Assembly (NCBI RefSeq): GCF_918797505.1
Contig: NC_092794.1
Span: 78,219,345 to 78,283,344, forward strand
DNA: 64,000 nucleotides
Origin: Bemisia tabaci
Taxonomy: Eukaryota > Arthropoda > Insecta > Hemiptera > Aleyrodidae
Direction: 5' to 3'
Under the pieces are notes generated by a model. The model worked only from the letters and a program-made list of their open reading frames with translations, was not told where the DNA came from and ran no database searches. Each line of letters opens with the position of its first letter. Position 1 is the stretch's first letter. Below are positions 33,555-45,070 of this stretch, one piece after another. The translations under genes and the position numbers were made by a program.

Positions 33555-34237
33555 GTGAAGTTTTGCCTTTTAAGTGGACGAGTGCTTCCATTAAGCTCCT
33601 TCTGCAATTGAGATGGGCAAAGGAAGAACAGTTTGCTCGACCACCAACTAAGAAAAGTAAGCTATGGGTTTCCATAGCCAATTCTATGGCCGAGCATGGA
33701 TACCTCGTCAGCGGCCCCTCTTGCGATGCCAAATACCGCAACCTCAAAAATACATATCAGAGTATTCGTCTACGCTTATTGAAAACCGGTGAAGGGAGAG
33801 AGATTGACGGGAAAACGGAGGAATCGCCCAGTTGGGAGTTTTACGGTTTGTTCCGAGACAACATCGGGACGAAAGCAAGTGTGGAGCCGGATGAAGGTCT
33901 GCTAGGAGGGACCTTTGATGAGGCTGAGAAACCAGGTGACACATCCTTTCGGAAAGTAAGTTCCCCTGAGGAAGAGAAAGGTGCATCGTTTTTGAAAGGA
34001 AAAAGGAAGAGAGTAAAGACGCAACCGGAACTGACCGTAAAACAGTATCTTCATCAAAAGAATGCAAAGGATGAGCAGAAAGCTGAGCAGCAAAGAGAGT
34101 TGATGCGGCAGAGATTAGAGCTCCGTAGAAGAAGATTAGAATTGGAAGAAGAAAGGATCAAAGTAGAAAGAGAAAGAACTGCTGCCATACAAAGGCTCGC
34201 TGGAGCTGTAGAAGCCCGGCGATCGGCAGCAGAATAG
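33555..34237 (+). CDS. Harbinger Myb/SANT-like DNA-binding protein, exon 5
   Basis: The last exon starts after TTGCAG and ends at TAG 34235-34237; the full predicted protein is about 341 aa. Residues about 120-207 form a Myb/SANT-like (trihelix type) DNA-binding domain: FKWTSASIKLLLQLRWAKEE, LWVSIANSMAEHGY, CDAKYRNLKNTYQSIRLRLL and WEFYGLFRDNIG. A charged linker with KGKRKRVK could be a nuclear signal. Residues about 277-341 are a strongly charged coiled coil rich in Arg, Glu and Leu (RQRLELRRRRLELEEERIKV). In Harbinger elements this partner protein brings the transposase to DNA ends and into the nucleus. The transposase gene faces it from 39.6 kb. A domesticated host gene is the alternative. 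Confidence 0.8.
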
Positions 34238-37200
34238 ATGGGGGATAAAAACCTCTCCAGTTGCCGTAGTTATCTCAACGAATGAAACCGACAAAGACCC
34301 CACGCACAAGATGAATGATTTAACCGTCCATCAATCTCCACTGCACCGTGGCCTTAAGCACCTCGTCAGAAGTTTCAGCAACCGGCCCACCGCTGGTATA
34401 AAGGACAAGTCACGTAATGTTTCTGTGTTTTGAGTAAGAAAGTTCTGTTTCTGGTGTAAGTGGTTGTCATTAGGTTGGAACAAACAGACGAAATTTGAAA
34501 CTTGAATTATAAGGCCTTGTTTGATTAATAAATTTCCATATTTTTTTAGGATTAACCTAGTCAGGAGGTATTAAGTAGGACAAATGACGCCTTCAGAGTA
34601 CAAGATGTGTGTATTAGTACATTGCATTGCTTCAAAGTTTTCTTCAAGTGCATTTGATTTTTTCCCTTTAAAACTATTCTATGAATAACTCTGGAAACCT
34701 TAGTGATTCTCCCTAATATTACCAAGAAACATCTTTAACATTTTTGGAGCAACAGATGCAGTGGTTCAGCAAAGAAAAAAAAAGTCGAAAACCTGTTGAA
34801 ATTCTGAAACGTTGCAATGCAGTCATGACACTTATGCTCTAAAAGCCTCAAATGTTCTTGCTATTAAATCCCTAATTAGTCATGCAATTTATTGCAAGAG
34901 GTAGTTACCCCTCGAAATCCTTTACCCGGTTCTAATATAGTTAAATTTTTAATTTGTGTTTCTTTATAACCTGTGTTGAATTTTATTGTTCAGTTAAATT
35001 TGTCCATTATTACGTTATGTTCATTTAGTTTACATTCATTTTTGAACTGAACTTATCTTGAGTAAATACAAATTGGTAAGTCATATTATTTGGATGAGGT
35101 CTACCAACTAAAATATATTCACTTGCAATCAGAGCCAGAAGGCACTCTGCAAGTTCCTAGTGACGGTGTGAACCGTTTGTTTTCTTTACGAACTAGATGG
35201 AAACTCTTACATCTGGTGTCGGCAAGTGATGTATTTGGCCTCTTAATGCAATGTAGACTGAGGCAATACTAGGTACTTAATGCTAATATTTATTTCGGTA
35301 TCTGATGTTCTCAGATTTACGCAATATTCTCTTATTTTTTTAGGTGTTTTGTTTTTCTTATTTAATTTTCCCTCGGGTCGTTGATTCTAATGTTTTAAGT
35401 CTGAATTCTCTATATTGGGAATTGCCGTGCCATCAGTCATGTGGCTCACTGCTTTTTTTCCCCCATTAATCAAGCAAGGAGCAATACGTACTGTCCACTG
35501 AATGGCCGACAATGTTTATCTTTCTGTGCGGTCACATAGCCTCCATTTTTTTCTTTAATCACAATTTCTTTTAATTCATGCATACTTTTTCTTAAAATTT
35601 TGCACTCCATAGCTCATCTCCTGAACCTGCCGTAATCACATAGGCTTCTAATTTTATCTTCCAGTTCTTTCTGTTAAAGTCCAAGGCAGTCATGTGATTC
35701 ATTTGTAGAGCCAGTTATTCTTTACCCGATTTTCCTTAGTATTAAGTCATTTCCTTTTCTTTACTCAATTATACTCAATGTTCAAGTAAGTCTCTATTTT
35801 TAGTTATTCTCGCAATAACTTTTTCTCTAGTATGAACTTCTTTTCAACTGAGCTCTCATGTTTAATTATAACCTTTACGTAAGATTTATATTTTCTCGTA
35901 TTGGCGATTTCGATTATCTATAAGCCTGAAGCCTTCCTCTTTTCAACTTATAATATGCTTTGAGAGTGTTAGTCACACATATCACACAAGCATCTGATTT
36001 TATAGTCCAGCTCTTTTCCTATGGTGGTATTGTGATTCATTTTTGAAGACGCTTATTCTTTACCTGAATTCCAATACTATTAAGGAATTTCCTTTCCTTT
36101 TATCTATTATAATCAATGCTCAATTTTTCTGTATTTATTTGTACTCGCATTAACTCTCTTTCTAGTATTAACTTATTTTTCGACTGAGTTTTCTTGTTAA
36201 GTTATAAGCTTCAGGTAGATTTTTATTTTCTCATATTGTTAATTTCCATTAACTTTAAATCTGAAGCCTTCCTATTTTGAATTTATAATGTGCTTTGAAA
36301 GAGTTGGTCGCACACATCGCACAAGCATCTACTTTTATATTCCAACTCCTTTCCTATGCAGTCTTGCGATTTATTCCTCAAGACAGGTATTCTTTACCTG
36401 ATTTCCTTTAGTATTAAGTCATTTCCTTTTTTAGTATGAAGTCATTTCCTTTTCTTTACTCAATTATACCCGATGTTTAATTCAATCTCTTTATTTAGTC
36501 ATACTTGAGTTGACTCACTTTCTAGTATTAATGCATTTTTCGACTGATAGCTCCCTTGTTAAATTCTAAGATTCAAGTCAGATTTTTTGCTTCTAAATTT
36601 GTTGATTTTCATTAACTGTAAGCGTAAGCCTGCAACCTTCCTCTTCTGCATTTAGAATATATTTTTAGAGTCTTAGCTACTCTTTAGTACAATTTTTGCC
36701 TTTAAATAAATAATTTGATGATTTCTCATTCAATTTTGTTTCTAATTTCAATTCAACCTCATGGATTTTGCCTGGTACTTTTATATTTTCGTCATTTAAA
36801 GTCCCACGCATCAGAAACATGTTCCATCATTTTTTTGCAACGCAATGGTTGTCAGAAACCTGTAAGCAGAATGTTTTTGGGAACACCATAGCAGTGGAAG
36901 TGCATCAAAAAGTAATAGGAACTATCTCTAGGTCTGAATGAAACTAACGCTCTGAGGTAATGAATTATCTTATTATTTTGTCCAAAACTGATAACATTGA
37001 TGGAAAAAAGAAAAGTACAGAGTCAATAAAGGGGGTTGTAAGATCTTGAAAACTCGGAAAACATTTTTTAGTCACATTTTGGGCATTTTTGAGACCTGGA
37101 AGTTGTTAGTGCCAAATCTCAGATTTAATCATATACCCAATTTAACTGTCTTTGAAATGAAATTCAGAGCTTGTTACTGAAAATTTAATTATTGAAAAAT

Positions 37201-38003
37201 TTTTCAAGAAATTGGGTGTAAGCTTTTAACAAGTTCATGAAAGAAGATGGAAACAGTTTTGAAAATACTCAATACTTTCAGTTGGGTGCAAAAGCGGCAA
37301 ACATCTAGAAAATGCTTTCTTACGGAAAAGAAAGGCAACAAAAAAAAATCTATTGTACCGCAAAACTTGGTAACAGTCTATTCTGATTTCCACCCCTGAA
37401 CTGAAAATTTTTCCAGAAATAAACTTGCGAGGAAATGACTGGATTTAATACCAAATAACTAATTGCATAATTTATGGTTTTTCATCTATTTAATTACCAG
37501 GTTACCTTATCCTGTAGATACCGGGTCATTTGGGGAGAGTAAAATTAGATAATAAATGAAGGTGAAAATGTAATTATTAATATTCATAGAACATACAGGT
37601 TTATATCGTGGAGACCAAAAATTGAATAATTACAACTCCGTTGGAAAACAGCAATCAGTGACAAAAGTCGAGGAGAAAAAAGTAAAAAAACACAGAATAA
37701 TTTACAACTTCAGTTACACAGCCCAAAATTAAAACTGCACTTCCTTTAACTAAATGTTTTCTGTAATGGAAGAAGAAAAATGAAATACAGCAGAAGAGAT
37801 CACAAAATTTATGTTCCAAGTTCAGTTTAAACTCAAAACTGAAATTATAAAAATTGCTCAATTCATATGCTTATCATACACCTCAAACTACAGGAGTATA
37901 AAACATCATATTTCCCCACTCTTTGAACAAGATTATTCACAGAAATCATCGTTAGACATAACGGTTGAAAGAAGCAGTTCATTAAAGCTGATTTCCATCT
38001 TAC
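34238..38003. other. Spacer between the convergent Harbinger genes
   Basis: 3.8 kb of AT-rich sequence (3' regions of both genes). Apart from the tandem repeat listed separately (35635-36670), I see no coding sequence and no element ends. Polyadenylation signals are plausible (AATAAA-like words) but not decisive. Confidence 0.5.
35635..36670. repeat. Three-copy ~340-bp tandem repeat
   Basis: Diverged head-to-tail units start near 35635, 35985 and 36320. Landmarks recurring in each are CACA(T/C)A(G/A)GC(T/A)TCT, TATTCTTTACC, AGTATTAA(G/C)(T/G) with TTTCC, a TTTTTC(G/A)ACTGA block and AAGCCTTCCT. They lie in the spacer between the two Harbinger genes and are non-coding. Confidence 0.7.
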
Positions 38004-38981
38004 TTAGAGGGGGGGGACAACTACATTCATCAATCTGATTCTTCTCTCGGGCCCAGTTTCATTAGCTACATTGCCAGCAACTGGTGCTGCATTTCCTACT
38101 TCAACATTATCATCATCATCATCATCATCATCTTCATCATCATCATCATCATCATCGTCATCATTCTCATCAATGTCTGGTTCAAAATCTAGATCACCAA
38201 GGTTAAAACGTTCTTCCAGTACAATGTTATGTAAGATACAAGCTGCCATCGTGTAATACTTAAAATAATTTAAATTTGTTATTTCTAGGTTTTTCATGCG
38301 TCTGAATATTCCTTTCAGACGTCCAAAAGCATTCTCTATAACAACCCGCACTTTCGAAAGCCTCGTATTAAACTGAACCTTTTGGGCAGTCATGTGGCCA
38401 TCATCTTTAAACAAAGAAATAAGATACACTCGGCATGGATATGCCTTATCTCCCAAGATGAAAGATCCAGGAGGCAAATGAGCTTCATGGTTTTGTGCTA
38501 AAGCTCTCCCAATCGGGGAATGGGCCCAAACTCGTGCATCATTCACAGAGCTTGGAAAACCAGTAAAGACATCAATAAATCGCATATGCGAATCGCATAT
38601 GCCTTGTAATGTTGCTGAGTGGAAGCCCTTCCTATTGTAATAGGAGTCATCATGGACTGGGCCAGGAATCTCGATGTACGAACCATCCACAACACCAATA
38701 ACACCAGGGATTCCAAGATCTGCGAAGTCGTCAATGCAACGAACAGCTGCCGCACCTGTAGGCCATCTGATCCATGTGTTACGGCTCTCATACATTTTCT
38801 GGTAAATTTGCATGCACAGCACATGTGCATGGCCTCGGTCAAGGCCAAAGCGGTCTGCTACACTTCGGAAGCTCTCTTTGGTCGCTAAAATCCATAAAGA
38901 GAGCAGTAGAACGTGTGCCATCGGAATTCTTGGTCTGCCTACAGTTTGTTCGACAGGGTTATTGAGTTCCAAATACAGCTC
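38004..38981 (-). CDS. Harbinger (HARBI1-type) DDE transposase, exon 2
   Basis: The exon starts after the acceptor TTTCTTTGCAG and runs 325 codons to the stop. With exon 1 the protein is about 421 aa, normal for the family. DDE_Tnp_4 signatures, in full-protein numbering: GVVDGSYIEI (D195), GFPSSVNDARVW (D244), FILGDKAYP (D274) and VVIENAFGRLKGIFR (E312). An N-terminal helix-turn-helix-like stretch (KESFRSVADRFGLDRGHAHV) precedes them. The C-terminus has an unusually long Asp run (38104-38170, GAT/GAC repeats). The catalytic residues are intact and no stop interrupts, so activity is plausible. It converges on the Myb/SANT-like gene. Confidence 0.88.
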   Translation of the reverse strand, partial: ELYLELNNPVEQTVGRPRIPMAHVLLLSLWILATKESFRSVADRFGLDRGHAHVLCMQIYQKMYESRNTWIRWPTGAAAVRCIDDFADLGIPGVIGVVDGSYIEIPGPVHDDSYYNRKGFHSATLQGICDSHMRFIDVFTGFPSSVNDARVWAHSPIGRALAQNHEAHLPPGSFILGDKAYPCRVYLISLFKDDGHMTAQKVQFNTRLSKVRVVIENAFGRLKGIFRRMKNLEITNLNYFKYYTMAACILHNIVLEERFNLGDLDFEPDIDENDDDDDDDDDEDDDDDDDDNVEVGNAAPVAGNVANETGPERRIRLMNVVVPPL

Positions 38982-39325
38982 CTGCAAAGAAAAGGAAAAA
39001 CATTGATATAATTTCTCCTTCCTCAAGTAATTCACCCTTGTTAGAGGCAGGGACTATGTAAGATTCTTGCTTCATAGCTGATTTCATTAGAAACCTGTCC
39101 GCCAATTTGTGCACTTCAAATGGCTGGTGAAAAGAATACAATTAGAGGGGCATGATCTGCTTGAAACACTTGGGTAAAGTTCTCTCTTTTATCAGAGGTG
39201 ATATTGTAGAATCAAGCAATTCGGATCCTCAGAAAATTTGGACGCAAGCATGCCTTCATCATTCAGCTGGACGAATAACCAGAACTAAAAAGAACAAAAA
39301 ATTTAAAATCAATGACAATGCTCAC

Positions 39326-39613
39326 CTCCACTGCAGTTCTACTCAAGCGAAAGTGAGACCGGAAGTCCCTGTCAGAGAGATAGTAGACAACATCAATGAC
39401 ATAGTTTTCATTTCTGACATGCTCCTCTTGGTCAGCAAATATAGCAGGTAAATCTTCTTCCTCGTCACTATTAATCTCTTCCCCAGAAGAATTATCAGTA
39501 TCATCTTCAGAATCACTAAAGTCTAAAGGCTCTATCATTGGAGCATTTAAGTGCTGTTCCAAAATTTGCAGAGCAGCTTCCATGAGCATATTATCCTCTT
39601 CTTCGTCAATCAT
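39326..39613 (-). CDS. Harbinger transposase, exon 1
   Basis: The ATG at 39613 gives 96 codons to donor GTGAGC, phase 0 with exon 2. It encodes an acidic N-terminus (FSDSEDDTDNSSGEEINSDE) and then FRSHFRLSRTAVE, which continues into ELYLELNNPV. FR..FR(L/M)S...VE.L is the usual entry of HARBI1-type proteins. The frame extends 5' to TTTTAG, so an extra upstream exon cannot be excluded. Confidence 0.8.
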
Positions 39614-40455
39614 GTCAAACACTAAAATAATGCTTCATAGAAGATTAAGGTTAATCTTCAGCGTTAGTTCTGAAAAAATCCACCACGTCGCGCTGCTAAA
39701 ATCTGACTCCGAAATCAGCGATTATTTAAATATGAAGAGAAAGACTCTAAATTCTGAAGCTAATAAGTTCTAGCAGCATGTCTGAAGAATGTGTAAAGTC
39801 AAAGATGAGCTTTCAAAGTTGCACAATAAAGGCTGGAATTTGATCCCCGTTTTCCTTATGGGAATCCAATGAGTGTGAGAGAGACAGCTCACGGTGGGAG
39901 AGAGATATCTGCCAACTGCTGAGAGCGATCAAGCGCGATTGGTTGCATCAAGGTCATCATGCTTAACCCTACTTTTTTCTGGGATCAAATTGCAGAGCTT
40001 CAGAAATGACTTTTCACGTTGCTTTTAGGGTCAATAGGAAGAAGAATGTTATAGCTAGAACTTATTTATCTTCGATTTAAACAGAAATTCCTTCAACTTT
40101 TATAAAAGCTCAAGGACTCACGTGGTGCTGTACGGACTCTAAAACACAGCGGTGGCGCCCCCTGCGCGGAGAAATTTCTTACTTCACGCAGCTGTAGATA
40201 CACCTTAAAAAGATTCTTTCGAACGAAAAACGCTTTGACTTTATCACCGGGCACATTTGTCAAGAATTTCATTATCAATTTCACAACATCAACATAACCT
40301 CTAAATCATCTCAATCCAACGGGAATTTAACAACGGCACCACGATTTTCTTCCGTCCGTTGAGCTGACGTCGTCGTTGAGATGACGTCAATCCTGCGGAG
40401 AGTCAGCCATTTTCGTTGGGCAGCAAAAGTAATTTAACAACGCACCTATACCCAA

Positions 40456-41902
40456 ACGGTATTTTACCAAAATACCCAAGAAAACACCTAACCAAGAAAG
40501 AGGGCGCTGGTGTCGTTTTGATGAAATACCTTCCCAGAGACGTAAACATTAGAAATTCTTATATTTTCGATTCAAATTGTCAACAGTTACCGTGAAATGC
40601 CGATGTTGTCGTACCTCATTATATTAAGATTTATGTTTTGCGGAATTGCGGATTGTAGGCGCTACGAAACTCAAAATATGTTTTACTTTTTATTATTTAT
40701 ATTTTTCTTAATATTTTCAGCAGAGAAAAATCTGGCCTGGTAAGACATGAAAACCGCGAAAAAAGACTCGTAAGTACAATCCCCGGAATAAACGCCGACG
40801 TACATATTATTCCGGAATTACGTCCGGCCGGCCGTTCGAAGTTTAACGACGAACAGTGCTGCCACTATAGCCGCTTGAGCACATGCTATATTATAGAAAA
40901 ACAAGCAATGATATACATTTTTTGAGAAGTAACGATCACGCACTTTAATTTTATCAATTCATGGTCATAATGAATTCGATTAAAGTAAAAAAAAAAATTG
41001 ATGTATTTTACGTAGGAAACAAAAACCAGGAAGATACTAAACAATGCTGGTGCAATTGTGTTGGCACCGCTGTTCGTCGTTGAAGGATCAGCGGGAAACT
41101 GCCGGTCGAACGTGCTTCCGGAATAATGCGTCTGCGTTTATTCCGGGGAAATAAGGAGTTTTTCAGGGATTCCATGCCCATCCGGGCCGGGTGAATAGTC
41201 GCAAATTGGAGGATAAATCCAAAAAAAACCAACAGATCTTCATCTAAACAAGGGCAACTAGAAAAAAAAAAGGAATGAATCTGAAGATTCAACACATGAA
41301 GGCCTTATCCTGATCAATGTACCGAAGTCAACTTTTGGCAAAGAATGAGGTTGAGAGTTTAAAAAATTCGTCAAAAAATTTCCGCATGGCTGTGTATACT
41401 ACTTTCTTTTCTTGAAAACTATTGTAAATGAAGAGGATGTGATACAAAATTTCTGAAATACCTCTCTTATCGGGAACATTCATTACGTACAGCAGTTTTT
41501 CCGATTTTTAGACCCCCGTTCCCTCCTTCATAAGGCATCCCTCCTCCCCCTCCCTCCTTCAAAGGGCACCGAAAGGCATCCCTCCCCCCTCCTCTAAAAA
41601 TTATGTAAGGCTCGACTGACTTTTTTTGCAATTTCTTGGGATGTAGGCTGGAAATCTTATGTAAGGCTCAGGCCTTCCCCACGTAAGGCTGTTAATGACA
41701 TCCCCCCCCCCCCCTCTTAAGTGCCTCACGTAATTTGTGTATGGCCGTTTTCAGCTCTAAGGGATGTGTAGGGCAAAAAAGGAATATTCGAGCGAGTATT
41801 TCGACCTGGGGTGGCTACAGTCAAGAGTAGAACCGCCAAAATGAGGCCGTCTTAACGGTCAAAACTGCATCCTAAGAGGAAGCTTGTACTTATCCTTGCC
41901 AA
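40456..41902. repeat. Region with a ~370-bp inverted-repeat element
   Basis: CCCCGGAATAAACGCCGACG at 40781 pairs with the inverse ending TTTATTCCGGGG at 41148, and inner arms match too (AACGACGAACAG with CTGTTCGTCGTT). That defines a non-autonomous element at 40781-41148. From 41490 to 41760 the sequence is pyrimidine-rich with a run of 14 C and variants of CTTACGTGGGG. The rest is unassigned. Confidence 0.6.
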
Positions 41903-42131
41903 CACGGAAAAAATTTAATTGCTGATTTAAATTCAATTACTAAAAAAAGTGACTGCAATGTTTCAATGTAGATTTTACAACCAGAAAATGCTACTTAACC
42001 ACCCCCGCGGTTAAATTAGCACACAATAGTGATTAAAGTAACATTTTCTGGTCGTAAAATCTACATCGAAACATTGCTGTCACTTTTTTTAGCAACTGAA
42101 TTGTTAAATCAGCAATTTAATTCTTTCCGTG
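41903..42131. mobile_element. Palindromic non-autonomous element (229 bp)
   Basis: The ends are CACGGAAAAAATTTAATTGC and the near-inverse GCAATTTAATTCTTTCCGTG. The arms are inverted over nearly their whole length around CCCCCGCGG at 42005 (AGTGAC, ATGTAGATTTTACAACCAGA and inverses). No clear target duplication. Non-coding. Confidence 0.75.
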
Positions 42132-42739
42132 AAGGAGGCCTCTGAACTGTCAGGCTGTCAATACTTCCGAGTCTTGCTCGATTATTCATCCCTTTATGCC
42201 TTACGCTGCTTGAAATTCTTGTCCAGACTTTTTCGTTTTATCAGGGTGAAGCAGTGGGAAGATCTGGAAAGATCACTATCATTTGTAAGTAAGTATGTAA
42301 GTAGGTATGTAAATGAGTCTTAGATCTAACTAAGACCTTATATTTCTTACTCATGTTCCGGGTGTTGCTTTTTTTGAGCGAATTCATACATTTAGAGGCA
42401 TTAGCGCCTCCTCGAAGACAACATGATAATTTGAAAAATGAAATGATTAGAAAGATAACAAAAATTGATGACTGTTTCTCCTCAACCAGAGAGGCCTTAG
42501 AGCCTCAAGACTGTGCAATGTTTTACGAATGACACATGTCCCCTGCATCAACAATATTGGCCTATAATAAAGGAGCTAATTTGCAAATATATACCTTCCG
42601 CCAGTCCTTTACTTCTGCCGATCTTTACTCACCTTTACTTACCAGAGTCTTGAATTCTTGAAATTTTTTGGAAGGAGAAGCTTTTTCCTTAGTACTGAAA
42701 GCCATCTTGAAAATCAAGCTTAAGCTAATGAAGAAAAAA
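42132..42739. other. Unassigned sequence
   Basis: No gene or element ends recognised. Short AAGTAAGTATGTAAGTAGG-type microrepeats occur near 42285-42305. Confidence 0.4.
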
Positions 42740-42892
42740 AAATTGGCCTCCGGCCAATTTATGCGCGGCGCTTCGCGCCGCGTACCGGCGCTACGCGCCG
42801 GCATTTGGGGGGCTTCGCCCCCCCATCCGCTTAGCGGATTGGTGCGGGGACCGCACGGGACTTTCTCGCTCGAGCCGGCGCTTCGCGCCGGC
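42740..42892. repeat. Array of seven perfect GC hairpins with 3-nt loops
   Basis: Perfect hairpins: 42740-42760 (AAATTGGCC, loop TCC), 42764-42782 (CGCGGCGC, loop TTC), 42785-42801 (CCGGCGC, loop TAC), 42807-42823 (GGGGGGC, loop TTC), 42825-42839 (ATCCGC, loop TTA), 42842-42856 (GTGCGG, loop GGA) and 42874-42892 (GCCGGCGC, loop TTC). Stems are 6-9 bp and spacers mostly 1-5 nt. Most loops are closed by C-G, giving C-TTC-G. This is unlike any other part of the window and is not a transposon terminus I recognise. Confidence 0.9.
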
Positions 42893-43904
42893 ATAGACAC
42901 TTTTACTGGAATATTTAGAAAAATACTGCCAATTTTACAAAATCATAAAGTTTGATTGGAATTTTGATCACAGGATAATAGTTATGAAATTTTTATTCAA
43001 ACCATTGAACTTCATTGTAAATGTCTTCGCGATATGTGGTGAATTCATATATTCGGACTCGACTTGTTGATTTTATGAGGCATCTTCAATTAAATATGTA
43101 ATTGATTAACTAAGTCTCCTGTCAAAGATGGCGATCCGTAAAAATCTTAGCTTTTCTACGATTCATTAGGATCCATTAGATTCATTGACATCATACTTCA
43201 GATACGATTTTATATTATAATCTCTCCTTAAGCACGGTCAAAAGCCATCAAATATCTACTTGAATGGGTAGAATGACTATTCGATGTTCAAATAGTCTTA
43301 AAACTAAACGGTTTTCGCTTAGCATCTCCCAAATTTTAAATTTGGCGGGCGAATCTACCTGCTGGAAGGTTCACGACACGCCCGCCAGGAGCGCCATCTC
43401 CTTACCGCGTATCCCCGTAACTCAAAGCGAAAACAATAGAGAGCGCCATCGACAAACGTCAACGAGAGACAAGTCAACAAACGTCACGTTATAACAATTA
43501 TAACCTCCTTCATTAACAAGCATTAAATCAGTCATATTTGTGCCGAATTATTACATTATATTTGTGCTTAGTACCTCGTAAAAAGGAACCGCAAAAGATG
43601 GAATCTGCCGGGATTCTAAATTCATTAACAACAAACATATTAGTTTTTAATAAAGATCTAAGTGTCAGTTCTTGGCGTTAGCTTGATGATTCATAGTACC
43701 TTTGTAATGTGAGTATGTATCTAATTAGTTGTCTAATTTTGCTTTGTGATTACCTACGGAGTAATTTTGGAAATAGTATATGATGCATTATATAATGCAT
43801 TTGAATTCCTAGGTTTCACCTGACTCAAAGCGTTTGCTGCTATTATCTAGAAGCGCTCCGACTCATTTATCAGAGAATTGAGCGTTTCCTATCGGCCCCT
43901 CTGC
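42893..43904. other. Unassigned AT-rich sequence
   Basis: About 1 kb with no supported feature. CGCC-containing short words cluster around 43375-43450, without coding support. Confidence 0.4.
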
Positions 43905-44375
43905 AATTATGAGATTAGTCCATGAATCCTTTAGGAACTTAAATTAATGACTCAGATGGTGCTTTTGAGCCAACTTTCAAAGAATTAAAGGCATTTTTTC
44001 AAAATCTACAGTCCATGAGCTCTCCGTGTGACCGAAGTGCTCTCCTCGCTATATGACGCGTAACCCTTCAATTTTTAGTTTAGTCCAAAGACCTCGTAGG
44101 AACTTAAATTAATGAACCAGGTGGTGCTCTGATGCCAACTTTCGAAGAATTGAAGGCATTTTATTTTATTTTTTTTCAAATTTACAGTCCTTGAAAATGA
44201 GCTGTTTCGCGGAGCAAAGTGCCCTACTTTTGGGCCTCGTATCTCTTGAATTTTGAGTTTAGTCCAAAGATCTTTTTGGAACTTAAATTAATGACCCAGG
44301 TGATGTGCTTGATGCCCATTGTTAAAGAATTAAAGACATTTTTCAAAATTTACAGTCTTTCAAAATGAGCTTTCC
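43905..44375. repeat. Diverged ~180-bp tandem repeat, three units
   Basis: Units start near 43913, 44085 and 44260. Each has TTAGTCCA, a GGAACTTAAATTAATGA word, CAG(A/G)TG(G/A)TG, AAAGAATTAAAG or a variant, and TACAGTC. The last unit runs into AAATGAGCTTTCCGTGTG. It is non-coding and may be the internal repeat of an element. Confidence 0.7.
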
Positions 44376-45049
44376 GTGTGATTTTGCTAAAAATGGACAA
44401 TTGAGCGTAGCCCCCCCAAATTTTAGCGTACCTCAAAATCGTTGAACGTGCATAAGGAGACCATAGATATGGTGTCCTGTGCCAATTTTGAATGAAATCG
44501 AACAGATAGATTCTGAGATATCGCTGTAGACAGATTTGGGGGACGCCACACGGACGGACACACATTTTTTCAAGTATGGTTATTTTTACTCCTGGGACCT
44601 TAAAACGTCTAGAAATGATGAAATTTCAACTTTTTTTTTTTTTTTTTTTTGGAGGATGACAATACTTCCTCTCTACCCTATGGGAGCGAGAAAGTAAAAA
44701 TCCTTTTAACTTTAAGTGTACAAAATAGCACTCATACCAAGAAATAATAGTGTTTGAAAGAGAAAAATCTCGGATTTCTTCTGCCTTCACATGAGTATGG
44801 GTATTGCTCCCTTTTAGGTGTCTTCAAATTTTTTCTGCAATCAGCCGATGAGCACTTTCTGCATCCCTTTTGCCGATGAAAATTTTACAGAATTTATCTT
44901 GAGCGAGTTCTACTCTGAGTTTGACGCCAAATTACAAGAAAATTAATTCTTGGATCAATTTTCCTGAAAAGGGACGGTTCCGTTCCTATTCTCACTCGTT
45001 ATGAAAGTTTCGATAGAATAAGTAAATATTTTATTACCTTTGGTGCTGA
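44376..45049. other. Unassigned sequence with a T20 run
   Basis: Includes ACGGACGGACACACAT near 44550 and a poly-T tract at about 44630-44650, suggesting a reverse-oriented retroposon tail. No coding remnant was identified. Confidence 0.35.
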
Positions 45050-45070
45050 CAGTTTCCTTTGGTTCTTCAG

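Larger units (their letters stand above)
30078..40455. mobile_element. Probable autonomous PIF/Harbinger transposon (~10.4 kb)
   Basis: The segment holds the two proteins of this superfamily: a Myb/SANT-like DNA-binding protein (plus strand) and a HARBI1-type DDE transposase (minus strand), arranged convergently. Sequence at 30078-30165 (GATGCGTTGTTAAA, CTGCCCAACGAAAAT, TAAATTCCGGTGGATT) is repeated inverted at 40310-40455 (AATCCAACGGGAATTTA, ATTTTCGTTGGGCAG, TTTAACAACGCACC). These are taken as terminal or subterminal inverted repeats. Exact ends are uncertain: TTA precedes the left end, but the right flank reads TAT. Both genes have intact frames across consistent introns, so the copy may be young or under selection. 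It lies within the 5' intron region of shg. Confidence 0.7.

Noticed and set aside
42740..42892. CRISPR array
   Set aside because: The hairpins differ in sequence, have no spacers of constant length and lie in insect nuclear DNA.
42668..42955. 95-aa frame across the hairpin array
   Set aside because: The frame is open because of the GC-rich hairpins. The Ala/Arg/Pro-rich peptide resembles nothing and shifts with each hairpin.
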